Assembly: GCA_041399205.1 (NCBI GenBank)
Contig: JAWKTK010000012.1
Location: forward strand, 62,001-126,000
Source of the DNA: JAGQOZ01 sp041399205
GTDB taxonomy: Bacteria; Planctomycetota; Planctomycetia; Pirellulales; Pirellulaceae
Length of the DNA: 64,000 nt
Reading direction: 5' to 3'
Numbering within the stretch: the first letter of the stretch is position 1; every line of letters begins with the position of its first letter. The notes under the pieces are model-generated. The model saw nothing but the letters and a program-made list of their open reading frames with translations, was not told the origin of the DNA and searched no databases. This document shows positions 10,150 through 18,461 of the stretch, piece by piece. Made by a program: the position numbers and the translations under genes.

Positions 10150-10379
10150 AATCTTTTCTGCAGATAGTTGGTAGGAAGGGAACAAAAAACTGTTCCGCTG
10201 ACAACGATTGTAATATGGAATCGGCTGCGGTCCAGTGAGATCGTGAAGGCTTCTGTTGACAAAACCTAGGCGCACGTAGGCAAAAACCGATATGCTATCC
10301 GATGCGATCGGGGCGAATATTCGCTGTTTTCGCTTGGGAACAAGCATTCTTAATTACGGTTTAACTACAAAGAAATTCC

Positions 10380-10871
10380 ATGTCTCTATTCGAAAACGAA
10401 GAATATCAGTGGCGAGAAACCTATTTCATTTTATTTCAATCCGCAAAACGCCCCAGTGCAACGGCCGTGGCCAGCCGCTTAAAGGCGATGGATCCGCGTT
10501 ACGAAGTCACCAATATCCGTGAAAGCGAATCGGGACAGCTAGAATCCCTAACGCTGTTTTCTCCTGATGACTACGCAGCAATGGATATTTCTTTTGTCAC
10601 GGGCGAAGAAGTTTCTGAACAAACCGCTCCATTGATGAAAGAGCTGAAGAAAAATGCCGCTCCGGACGAATTGGACGCCATCAAACGTATCGCCAAATGT
10701 GATTGCCGGTTTGATGTTTTTCATTTTGAACAGCTCGTCTTTGTCGGCCGAACCGACGAAGAGGACGAAGATGACTTTATGGACCCCGGCGCACTGCTGA
10801 TGGTCATGGAAGAAGTCGCACAACTGTGCGGCGGTGTTGTCGTCGATCCACAAGCCAACGCGCTGCTGTAA
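10380..10871 (+). CDS. Conserved hypothetical protein, cytoplasmic
   Basis: A 163-residue soluble acidic protein beginning MSLFENEEYQWRETYFILF. It has no signal peptide or membrane segment. The fold looks alpha/beta with an acidic DEEDEDD stretch near residue 125. I do not recognise a functional family; length and composition resemble conserved planctomycete proteins of unknown role. It is transcribed divergently from the metal-efflux operon (230-base shared upstream region) and is followed by a paired-hairpin repeat. Confidence 0.65.
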   Translation: MSLFENEEYQWRETYFILFQSAKRPSATAVASRLKAMDPRYEVTNIRESESGQLESLTLFSPDDYAAMDISFVTGEEVSEQTAPLMKELKKNAAPDELDAIKRIAKCDCRFDVFHFEQLVFVGRTDEEDEDDFMDPGALLMVMEEVAQLCGGVVVDPQANALL

Positions 10872-10920
10872 GCGGTTTGAATTACGGCTACGTGGAACCG
10901 AGTCAGTGTGGCTAGCGCAA

Positions 10921-10995
10921 GTCGTTTGTAGTCCCGCCTTCAGGCGGAATTGTCCTTGATGGGAATTTCCGCCTCAAGGCGGGACTACGAACGAT
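10921..10995 (+). repeat. REPIN-like paired hairpin repeat, copy 1
   Basis: Two inverted copies of a roughly 30-bp unit: left arm 10921-10951 (contains gtagtcccgccttcaggcgg) and right arm about 10963-10995, its near-perfect reverse complement. Each unit also holds a small internal palindrome (cgccttcaggcg). Related copies lie at 18273-18346 and 43638-43710. It sits in the gap between two convergent genes. Confidence 0.88.
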
Positions 10996-11077
10996 CTTAC
11001 CGCCGTCGAAACAAAGTCAGGCGTCTCACTTGCGTTACGCGCCAACAGAGAACACAAAGTCAATACGATGGCCACCG

Positions 11078-11470
11078 TCAAAACATCGGCCCTGTCGCCA
11101 TCAACACCGTCACAACTGCCAGGCCACACGCAAAAATTGTCCCGATGGCAAACATCGCCCAACGAGGCCAGGCGGCTTGGTACCCGAGCCAGCGAACGTA
11201 GGTTTCCACAATCGGCCCGGCAAAAAAACAAGCGTTGGCCAGCACGGCTCCCAACACCACGTCGACCACCAACCGAGGACTAATCGTTTGACGAAGGAAA
11301 ATGGCGACAATGGTGACCAAGCCCAAAATCGCCACATACGCCAGACGCAACTTTTCCCAATCCAGAAAGATTCGTTTCGCCAACACGCTTAGCGGTTGAT
11401 TGCCATTTTCATCCGCAGCGACGCTGTTCGCATCAATGGGCGACGAATACGGATTGGTGTCTCGGTCCAT
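11078..11470 (-). CDS. Small integral membrane protein of unknown function
   Basis: A 130-residue protein with a polar N-terminus (MDRDTNPYSSPID, the DxNPYxxP style start common in planctomycete membrane proteins) followed by about three hydrophobic helices (LAYVAILGLVTIVAIFL, VVDVVLGAVLANACFF, WAMFAIGTIFACGLAVVTVL). It lies 50 bases downstream of the dihydroorotate dehydrogenase-like gene on the same strand and could be the last gene of the nifJ operon. No family recognised. Confidence 0.6.
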   Translation of the reverse strand: MDRDTNPYSSPIDANSVAADENGNQPLSVLAKRIFLDWEKLRLAYVAILGLVTIVAIFLRQTISPRLVVDVVLGAVLANACFFAGPIVETYVRWLGYQAAWPRWAMFAIGTIFACGLAVVTVLMATGPMF

Positions 11471-11520
11471 AAATGAATCTCTTCGAACAAGCCAACTTCA
11501 TCGCACTGTAAACCTGCAGG

Positions 11521-12531
11521 TTACCATTTTTCCTGAAACGTAAATGACGTCAAAGCCTGCATGTAATTGGAACGTTCCAGTTTTTCCGGTTCTGCAGCGC
11601 GAAGACGCGACATACTGCCTTGCATTTGACGCACGGACGTGTAGCCTCGTTCTTCCAGCCATGTCGTCATTTCGCTGAGAATCAATTTGATCACCGCCGG
11701 GCCGCGTTGCAACAACGCCGACGCCATCATCGTCACATCGGCACCCACTAGCAACGCCTTTAACGCATCTTCCGTAGTATGAATGCCGCTGGTGGCGGCT
11801 AGCGAAATAAAAACTTGGTCTCGCAAAATGGCAATCCATCGCAAGGTACGCCGTAATTCATCGGGACGACTTAGCAATAGTTCGGGCGAAAAACACAGAT
11901 TCTCCAAATCAATGTCGGGTTCCAAGTAGCGATTGAACAGCACCAAGCCATCCGCGCCGGCTCGAGAAAACTGGTCCGCCAGATTCGGCAGCGAGCTGAA
12001 GAACGGTCCCATTTTCACGGCAATCGGAATTGTGGTCTCTTGTCGCACTGCTTGAATCAGTTCGCAATAACCAGCCTCGACATCTCGGCTGGTTTCCAGC
12101 ACGTCGGTTGGAACAACATAAATATTCAACTCCAACGCATCCGCGCCGGCCTGCTGAATCTCTTGTGCATACCGCACCCAACCTCCTTTGGACGTTCCGT
12201 TCAGACTGGCGATCACGGGAATTCCCAGCTGTTTCTTGGCGTCCGCTACCAGCTCCAAATACTTTTCTGGGCCCGTGTTATACGTATCCATTTCCGGAAA
12301 ATAGCCCATCGATTCAGCAAAGGAATCGGACTGATAGTCGTACAACCGAGCGATCTCGATCTCTTCGTGTTCAATTTGTTCTTCGAACAGCGAAGGCAAC
12401 ACCACCGCCGCCGCACCCGCATCTTCCAATCGTTTTAGCGAATCCAATTTTCCCGTCAACGGATTGGACGAAGGGACCAGCGGGTTCGCCAATTCCAAGC
12501 CCAGGTATTTGGTTGTCAAATCAATGGTCAC
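11521..12531 (-). CDS. Dihydroorotate dehydrogenase-like flavoprotein
   Basis: A 336-residue TIM-barrel protein similar to class 1 dihydroorotate dehydrogenases: KYLGLELANPLVPSSNPLTG at the N-terminus, ELNIYVVPTDV and PIAVKMGPFF strands in the middle, and a C-terminal GADVTMMASALLQRG phosphate/FMN-binding-like segment. Proteins of this subfamily are commonly encoded next to pyruvate:ferredoxin oxidoreductase rather than with pyrimidine genes, as seen here, where it follows nifJ by 79 bases. A role in the pyruvate/ferredoxin redox module is therefore more likely than orotate synthesis; the substrate is unknown. Confidence 0.85.
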   Translation of the reverse strand: MTIDLTTKYLGLELANPLVPSSNPLTGKLDSLKRLEDAGAAAVVLPSLFEEQIEHEEIEIARLYDYQSDSFAESMGYFPEMDTYNTGPEKYLELVADAKKQLGIPVIASLNGTSKGGWVRYAQEIQQAGADALELNIYVVPTDVLETSRDVEAGYCELIQAVRQETTIPIAVKMGPFFSSLPNLADQFSRAGADGLVLFNRYLEPDIDLENLCFSPELLLSRPDELRRTLRWIAILRDQVFISLAATSGIHTTEDALKALLVGADVTMMASALLQRGPAVIKLILSEMTTWLEERGYTSVRQMQGSMSRLRAAEPEKLERSNYMQALTSFTFQEKW

Positions 12532-12610
12532 GGTTTGATTCCTTTTGCGTTGAACTAAGACAGTTTTTCTGCCGCGCCTTTTCTGTTTCGAATCGTGTCG
12601 CTTGAAGGTG

Positions 12611-15600
12611 CTACATTACATCCGCGATGTCGCGATCCACACCGGCCATCTGTTCGTACAAATGCCACGTATCGTTGATATCCTTCTGTGCCAAATCGAA
12701 CAGCCGGTTCGCTTGTTCTGGATTGGATCGAGTGAGCATGGCAAACCGAGCTTCCTTCATGGCGACATCGCGGAACCGCAAATCGGGCTTGCGACTATCC
12801 AAGTGGAACGGATGATCACCTGCGTGTGCTTTCCGCGGATCAAAGCGGTATAGCGGCCACAGGCCCGATCGCACAATGTCTTTTTGGTGCGTCATCGACG
12901 TGGACATGTCAATGCCGTGAGCAATACAGTGGCTGTATGCCAAGATCAATGACGGTCCCGGATACGATTCTGCTTCGTGGAATGCGCGAACCGTCTGAGC
13001 GGGATTCGAACCCATGGCAATCTGTGCGACATAAACGTTGCCGTACGCCACGGCCATCATGCCCAAATCCTTGCGATGCGATTCTCGTCCATTCGCCGCG
13101 AACTTGGCCGTTGCCGCTCGAGGCGTCGCCTTGGATGCTTGGCCACCCGTATTCGAATAGACGCCCGTATCCAACACCAAAATATTGACATCTCGGCCCG
13201 AAGCCAGCACATGGTCCAAGCCACCGTAGCCAATGTCATACGCCCAGCCGTCACCACCAACGATCCACATGCTGCGACGCAACAAAATGTCCACCAGCTG
13301 TGACAACTCGTTGGCAGCATCCGTACCGATCGTCGCCAGTTTTGCTTTTAGATCGGCAATGCGACTGCGTTGCGCGGCAAGACCTTCTTCCGAACGCTGA
13401 TCGGCGTTTAGGATTTCTGTAACCAGGGCATCACCCACATCGGCCGCCAACGATTTCAGCAAGCGCTCGGCTTCGTCCCGTCGACTATCCAGTGCCAAAC
13501 GGATTCCCAAGCCGAATTCTGCGTTGTCTTCAAACAGCGAATTCGCCCACGCGGTACCTCGACCATCCGCGTTCTTCGACCACGGTGTTGTCGGTAAGTT
13601 CCCGCCATAAATCGACGAACAACCGGTCGCGTTCGCCACGATCGCTCGATCTCCAAACAACTGCGTCATCAATTTCAGGTACGGCGTTTCACCGCAACCC
13701 GCACACGCGCCGGAGTATTCAAACAGCGGCAATAGCAATTGCGAACCCTTGACCGTTTCCGTCTTCACGCTGGCTCGATCGACTTCCGGCAAATTGATGA
13801 AGAATTCGAAGCGACTCTTTTCTCGCTCCAAATGATCCACCTTCGGTTCCATGTTGATGGCCTTGTGCTTCACCGCTTCTTTGCTCTTCGCCGGGCACAC
13901 GTCCACACAGACGCCGCAGCCCGTGCAGTCTTCCGGAGCGACTTGAATGGTCAAGCCGGTGCTACCGTCTTTGGAAATGCGAACCGGGAATTCAGCCGGC
14001 GCGTCCGCCAGGCACTGCCGGTCAAACTGTTTGGTGCGAATCGCCGCGTGCGGACACACCAAAGCACATAAACCACATTCGATACAGATATTGCTGTCCC
14101 AAATAGGAATATCGAGCGCGATGTTGCGTTTTTCGTACCGAGCGGTCCCGGTGGGAAATGTGCCGTCAATCGGTAACGCACTGACCGGCAGTTTGTCTCC
14201 CAGGCCGCCAATGATCATGCCGGTGACTCGTTGCACAAAGTCGGTTGCATCGGCCGAAACCGCTGGCAGTCGTTTCAGCGGACTGGTGACTTCGCTGGGG
14301 ACGGTGACTTTTTGCAAACCGGCCAACGACATATCGACCGCCGCATAATTGCGTTCCACGATCGCTCGACCGCGTTTGGAATACGTCTTCTCAATCGCCT
14401 TTTTGATTTGTTCGATCGCTTCGTCCGTCGGCAGCACGTTGGCTAATTTGAAAAAGCATGTTTGCATGACCGTGTTGATACGTCCACCCATGCCGGCTTC
14501 GCGAGCAATCTTGACGGCATCCACCACATAGACCGTCAATTGCTTTTCAATAATCTGTTTCTGCACGTCTTCGGTCAGTTCGTTCCAGACCGTATCCGCG
14601 TCAAACGGGCTGTTGATCAGTAATGTGGCGCCGGGCTTGGCAATGCTCAGCACGTCCATGCGGCGCAAGAATTCAAACTGGTGACAGGCCACAAAGTTGG
14701 CTTCGCGGATAAGGTAGGTCGAACGAATCGGCCGAGGACTAAAGCGCAGGTGCGAAACGGTAACGGCGCCGGCTTTCTTCGAATCGTAAACGAAATAGCC
14801 TTGAGCGTGCAGCGAAGTATTCTCGCCCACAATCTTGACCGAATTCTTGTTCGCTCCGACCGTGCCGTCGCTGCCGAGCCCATAAAACACGGCGCGAATC
14901 ACATCGTCTGGTTCGTGGAACTCGTCGTCGTCCCAGGGAATACTCAGGCCTGTGACGTCATCGTAGATGCCGACGGTGAAGTGACGTTTCGGCTGTTCGC
15001 TGGCCAATTCGCCAAAGACGGCGGCCACCATGGCAGGCGTGAATTCTTTGGATGAAAGTCCGTAACGACCACCAATCACCAGCGGCAAATTCGGGCCGTG
15101 TGAAGCGCTCCATGATTCGGCCACCGCGGTGATGACGTCTTGATACAACGGTTCGCCTGTCGCGCCTGGCTCTTTGGTGCGATCCAGCACGGCGATACGG
15201 TTAACCGTTTTGGGAATGGCTGACAAGAAGTTGTCAATGTGGAAGGGTCGGTAGAGTCGGACATTTACCAAACCAACTCGCGCTCCCTGCGAATTTAGAT
15301 GCTCGACCGCTTCTTCAATTGCACCGCAGCCGGACCCCATGGCCACAATGATGCGGTCCGCGTCTGCGGCTCCTATGTAATCAAACGCTTGATACTTACG
15401 GCCTGTGCGAGCCGCAAATTTATCGAATTCGCTTTGCAGATTTACTGGCACTTGATCGTAGAACGTGTTGGCAGCTTCGCGAGCTTGAAAAAATACGTCG
15501 GGATTCTGCGCGGTTCCTCGTAGCACTGGACGATCGGGATCCAACGCGCGAGAGCGATGCTGGTGAATTAACTCGCGATCCAGTTGCGAACGAATGTCAT

Positions 15601-16165
15601 CGTCGGACAGTGGGTGAATCTTGTTGATTTCGTGCGAAGTGCGGAAGCCGTCAAAGAAATGGAGAAACGGAATGCGCGAACGAAGTGAAGCGGTTTGTGA
15701 AATCAACGCAAAATCATGAGCTTCCTGCACGGTAGACGCAGCCAGCATGGCAAATCCGGTAGAGCGAACGGCCATCACGTCACTGTGGTCGCCAAAGATG
15801 GACAGGGCGTGCGTGGCCACGGTCCGAGCTGCCACGTGGATGACGGCCGGAGTCAATTCGCCGGCAATTTTGAACATATTGGGGATCATCAGCAGCAGGC
15901 CTTGCGACGCCGTGAACGTTGTCGTGAGTGCTCCGCCTTGTAGCGCGCCATGCACCGCTCCCGCCGCACCTCCTTCGCTCTGCATTTCTATGACGTCGGG
16001 CACCAGGCCAAACACGTTGGGCCTACCAGCCGCAGCCCACGCGTCAGAAAATTCGCCCATGGGAGACGCGGGCGTGATGGGATAGATGGCGATGACTTCG
16101 TTAATCGCAAAGGCAACTCGCGCGGCCGCTTCGTTTCCGTCAACGGTGACAAATTCGTTTTTCAT
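12611..16165 (-). CDS. nifJ: Pyruvate:ferredoxin (flavodoxin) oxidoreductase
   Basis: An intact 1184-residue single-chain enzyme that oxidatively decarboxylates pyruvate with CoA to acetyl-CoA and CO2, reducing ferredoxin or flavodoxin. Domains run in the usual order: N-terminal pyrimidine-binding domain (AINEVIAIYPITPASPMGEF), a transketolase-C-like domain, the gamma-type domain, and a two-cluster ferredoxin insert with CIECGLCALVCP and CTGCGVCVDVCP. The C-terminal TPP domain carries GDGWAYDIGYGG and DTGVYSNTGGQ. It lies between a ferredoxin-NADP reductase (31 bases upstream) and a dihydroorotate dehydrogenase-like gene. The presence of PFOR suggests a fermentative or low-oxygen lifestyle, or a reductive role in CO2 fixation. 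Confidence 0.96.
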   Translation of the reverse strand: MKNEFVTVDGNEAAARVAFAINEVIAIYPITPASPMGEFSDAWAAAGRPNVFGLVPDVIEMQSEGGAAGAVHGALQGGALTTTFTASQGLLLMIPNMFKIAGELTPAVIHVAARTVATHALSIFGDHSDVMAVRSTGFAMLAASTVQEAHDFALISQTASLRSRIPFLHFFDGFRTSHEINKIHPLSDDDIRSQLDRELIHQHRSRALDPDRPVLRGTAQNPDVFFQAREAANTFYDQVPVNLQSEFDKFAARTGRKYQAFDYIGAADADRIIVAMGSGCGAIEEAVEHLNSQGARVGLVNVRLYRPFHIDNFLSAIPKTVNRIAVLDRTKEPGATGEPLYQDVITAVAESWSASHGPNLPLVIGGRYGLSSKEFTPAMVAAVFGELASEQPKRHFTVGIYDDVTGLSIPWDDDEFHEPDDVIRAVFYGLGSDGTVGANKNSVKIVGENTSLHAQGYFVYDSKKAGAVTVSHLRFSPRPIRSTYLIREANFVACHQFEFLRRMDVLSIAKPGATLLINSPFDADTVWNELTEDVQKQIIEKQLTVYVVDAVKIAREAGMGGRINTVMQTCFFKLANVLPTDEAIEQIKKAIEKTYSKRGRAIVERNYAAVDMSLAGLQKVTVPSEVTSPLKRLPAVSADATDFVQRVTGMIIGGLGDKLPVSALPIDGTFPTGTARYEKRNIALDIPIWDSNICIECGLCALVCPHAAIRTKQFDRQCLADAPAEFPVRISKDGSTGLTIQVAPEDCTGCGVCVDVCPAKSKEAVKHKAINMEPKVDHLEREKSRFEFFINLPEVDRASVKTETVKGSQLLLPLFEYSGACAGCGETPYLKLMTQLFGDRAIVANATGCSSIYGGNLPTTPWSKNADGRGTAWANSLFEDNAEFGLGIRLALDSRRDEAERLLKSLAADVGDALVTEILNADQRSEEGLAAQRSRIADLKAKLATIGTDAANELSQLVDILLRRSMWIVGGDGWAYDIGYGGLDHVLASGRDVNILVLDTGVYSNTGGQASKATPRAATAKFAANGRESHRKDLGMMAVAYGNVYVAQIAMGSNPAQTVRAFHEAESYPGPSLILAYSHCIAHGIDMSTSMTHQKDIVRSGLWPLYRFDPRKAHAGDHPFHLDSRKPDLRFRDVAMKEARFAMLTRSNPEQANRLFDLAQKDINDTWHLYEQMAGVDRDIADVM

Positions 16166-16196
16166 GATTGGCTTTCTATTGGGTTTGGTAATTCGT

Positions 16197-17105
16197 TTAC
16201 CAGTATTTTTCGACGTGAAGGTTGCCGGGTTGCCGAGGATGATCCAGTTGAAATCCTCGATCCATCAGCAGTTGCACCATGCCAGTTGTCTGCGGAAAGA
16301 CGTGCGAACCATCGTCGCGACGTTCCGGCAAGCCGATCATGGATGGATTGCCGCACAAATAGACGTGACTGTTTTCCGGAGCCAGCGTCAGTTGCGAATC
16401 GGCTTCTAGTTCGCCCGACGCAAAATAGTCTTGGATGTATCGCTTGGGGACGTTTGGTTCCCGAGTAACCAGGGTGCGATAGCCGTAGTTGGAAAACTTG
16501 GTTTCCAGTGATCGATGCGTTGGCAGGTACGCCAGATCTTTGCTGTAACGCACGCACACCAAGGAAAGAACCTTGCCCGCGTGTCCCATCGACAAGAGTT
16601 CCGCCAACATGGCATTGTGTGGTGCTTCCCCGGTGCCTGTTGCCAGAAAAATGACATTGTCGCTGGGCTGGACATGATCCAGCGAATATCTTCCATGGCA
16701 GGACGTTCCGATATGCAAGCGGTCACCGACCGAGAGGGTGAACAACCGAGGTGTCAATTCAGGAGCCGGACCGTCTGGATTGTTTCGCACCAACGCGACA
16801 ATGAATTCCAGTTCGTCTTCTGAATTGGCAGTCACCACGTTGCCCTTGTCATCCAAAATTCGCGCCGACAAGGAATACGCTCGGCGAATCAACTTGGGAA
16901 TTCGAGTGGCATCGGGCGGTTCTGGTTGAGCGTTTTCGATTCGGGGCTCCCAATTTCCCAGCCCCAGCACTGTGTATTGCCCAGCTTGGTAGCGAAGTCG
17001 CTTTCGATCGGGGGCAATTCGCAGAATAGCCAAATCGTCATGAACTCGACGAAACGAACGCACAGTGGCGTTATAGTATTTCGTCCGCAAACGATCGATG
17101 GCCAT
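16197..17105 (-). CDS. Ferredoxin--NADP+ reductase
   Basis: A 302-residue FAD/NAD(P)-binding reductase. The N-terminal barrel has the FAD motif RRAYSLSA near residue 75 and an HIGTSCHGRYSLD segment. The nucleotide-binding half contains FLATGTGEAPHNAML and LCGNPSMIG, and the C-terminus ends HVEKYW, as in ferredoxin-NADP reductases where a terminal aromatic stacks on the flavin. It is the first gene of the fnr-nifJ-DHODH-like operon and would pass electrons between reduced ferredoxin and NADP(H), matching its neighbour's need. It is transcribed divergently from the formate channel gene. Confidence 0.92.
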   Translation of the reverse strand: MAIDRLRTKYYNATVRSFRRVHDDLAILRIAPDRKRLRYQAGQYTVLGLGNWEPRIENAQPEPPDATRIPKLIRRAYSLSARILDDKGNVVTANSEDELEFIVALVRNNPDGPAPELTPRLFTLSVGDRLHIGTSCHGRYSLDHVQPSDNVIFLATGTGEAPHNAMLAELLSMGHAGKVLSLVCVRYSKDLAYLPTHRSLETKFSNYGYRTLVTREPNVPKRYIQDYFASGELEADSQLTLAPENSHVYLCGNPSMIGLPERRDDGSHVFPQTTGMVQLLMDRGFQLDHPRQPGNLHVEKYW

Positions 17106-17411
17106 GAAAACGTCCTGTTCGTCAAAACAATCCCAACAATTGCTGTCGGTGTGATGCAGGTTCTGTGCCGAATCGGTTTGCAGGTCCCTTCGGTTCGGAT
17201 TAGATGGATTCCAGCTGTGGGCTCGCCGATCGTCGGCGCGCAGAAGGGCGCTAACGGCGAATCGTCCGTGCGACCTCGCACATCCACAACGTGCTTGTGG
17301 GGCAATAGTTGGTCATGCTTGCAAGCGTTTTCTCATGACATTCGTGACGGTCCTGTTTTTGCATAACGCCAGATACGAATGTCGGCTTTCTAGGAATCTA
17401 AAGGAGGAAGG
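17106..17411. promoter_or_regulatory. Divergent promoter region between ferredoxin reductase and formate channel genes
   Basis: This 306-base gap separates the two divergent redox operons and must hold both promoters. The right end carries a strong ribosome-binding site (aaaggaggaagg) directly before the channel start at 17412. I could not identify a convincing operator or an FNR-type palindrome by eye, and no small ORF stands out. Confidence 0.4.
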
Positions 17412-18248
17412 ATGACCGATTTGCAACACACGGTTACCAGTCTGGACGCGTTGCTGCCGCCCGAGATGGCTCGGAAGGCCGAACAGGTTGGCGAGAAGAA
17501 AGCGAACCTTGACTTGGCAACCATGTTCGTGCTGGCACTGCTCGGCGGAGCCTTCATTGCGTGGGGCGCTGCTTTGGCAACGGTGGTGGCGACATCCGGA
17601 GCGGCCGAACCATTGCCGTTTGGCGTAACTAAAGTATTGAGCGGTCTTGTCTTCTGTGTCGGCCTGATCTTGGTGGTGGTCGCGGGTGCCGAACTGTTTA
17701 CCGGCAACAATTTGATTGTGATGGGCTGGGCCAGTGGTCGAGTGACTTCGGGCAATCTATTACGAAATTGGATCGTGGTCTACATTGGCAATTTGATCGG
17801 CGCCTTAGCCACTGCGGCAATTGTCTATTTCGCCGGCGCAGCGAATCAAGCGAATGGTGCCGTCGGTGAAACGATGATGAAAATCGCCGCCGCCAAGTGC
17901 AATCTGGGGTTCGCTCAAGCGATCGCCGCTGGCATCGGCTGCAATGCATTGGTTTGTGTGGCCATTTGGCTGTGCATGAGTGCTCGTTCTGTGACCGACA
18001 AGATTGCCGCCATTATTTTCCCCATCACCACGTTCGTGGCGACGGGCATGGAACACTGCGTGGCGAATATGTATTTCATTCCGATTGGCATGCTGGCTCG
18101 AGGCTCGGCGGACATCTATCCCGAATTGAGTCTGAACGGTTTCCTGGTTGGAAATTTGCTGCCGGTTACCATTGGCAATATTATTGGCGGAGCAGGATTG
18201 GTTGGCTTGGTCTATTGGTTTGCATACTTGCGGAAAAGTAGCGTATAG
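17412..18248 (+). CDS. focA: Formate/nitrite transporter family channel
   Basis: A 278-residue FNT-family membrane protein with six predicted helices. Family features include GGAFIAWGAALATVV in TM1, AGAELFTGNNLI in the TM2 loop region and GMEHCVANMYFIPIGML in TM5, the selectivity-filter region. FNT proteins are pentameric channels that move formate, nitrite or hydrosulfide. Its position directly before a formate dehydrogenase operon on the same strand favours formate as substrate. A strong AGGAGG site precedes the ATG. A REPIN-like repeat lies 25 bases downstream, between this gene and the dehydrogenase genes. Confidence 0.93.
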   Translation: MTDLQHTVTSLDALLPPEMARKAEQVGEKKANLDLATMFVLALLGGAFIAWGAALATVVATSGAAEPLPFGVTKVLSGLVFCVGLILVVVAGAELFTGNNLIVMGWASGRVTSGNLLRNWIVVYIGNLIGALATAAIVYFAGAANQANGAVGETMMKIAAAKCNLGFAQAIAAGIGCNALVCVAIWLCMSARSVTDKIAAIIFPITTFVATGMEHCVANMYFIPIGMLARGSADIYPELSLNGFLVGNLLPVTIGNIIGGAGLVGLVYWFAYLRKSSV

Positions 18249-18272
18249 AACGTCCAACTCTGTGTTAGTCAT

Positions 18273-18346
18273 AGTTCGTAGTGCCGCCTTCAGGCGGAAT
18301 GATTTTCATTGAGGAACTCCCGCCTCAAGGCGGTACTACGAACGGC
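18273..18346 (+). repeat. REPIN-like paired hairpin repeat, copy 2
   Basis: Left unit 18273-18300 (contains gttcgtagtgccgccttcag) and right unit 18317-18346 in inverted orientation, with a 16-base spacer. Each unit has its own short palindrome around gccttcaggc or cctcaagg. It differs from copy 1 by compensating changes in both arms (gtgccgcc against ggcggtac), which supports a conserved folded structure. It sits between the channel gene and the formate dehydrogenase operon. Confidence 0.87.
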
Positions 18347-18461
18347 ATGACGCGACGGTCGCCAAGACAACGGAAAGGGATTACGTCGTGAAGCAAAAGG
18401 GAAGCGGGAATAAGGAAAGCTCGCGCTGAGGCGTATTTGCGGGATTCGCAAAACCGGCGGT

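Noticed and set aside
13001..13013. GGGATTCGAACCC, resembling the T-arm of a tRNA
   Set aside because: It lies inside nifJ coding sequence and no acceptor, D- or anticodon arms fit around it on either strand.
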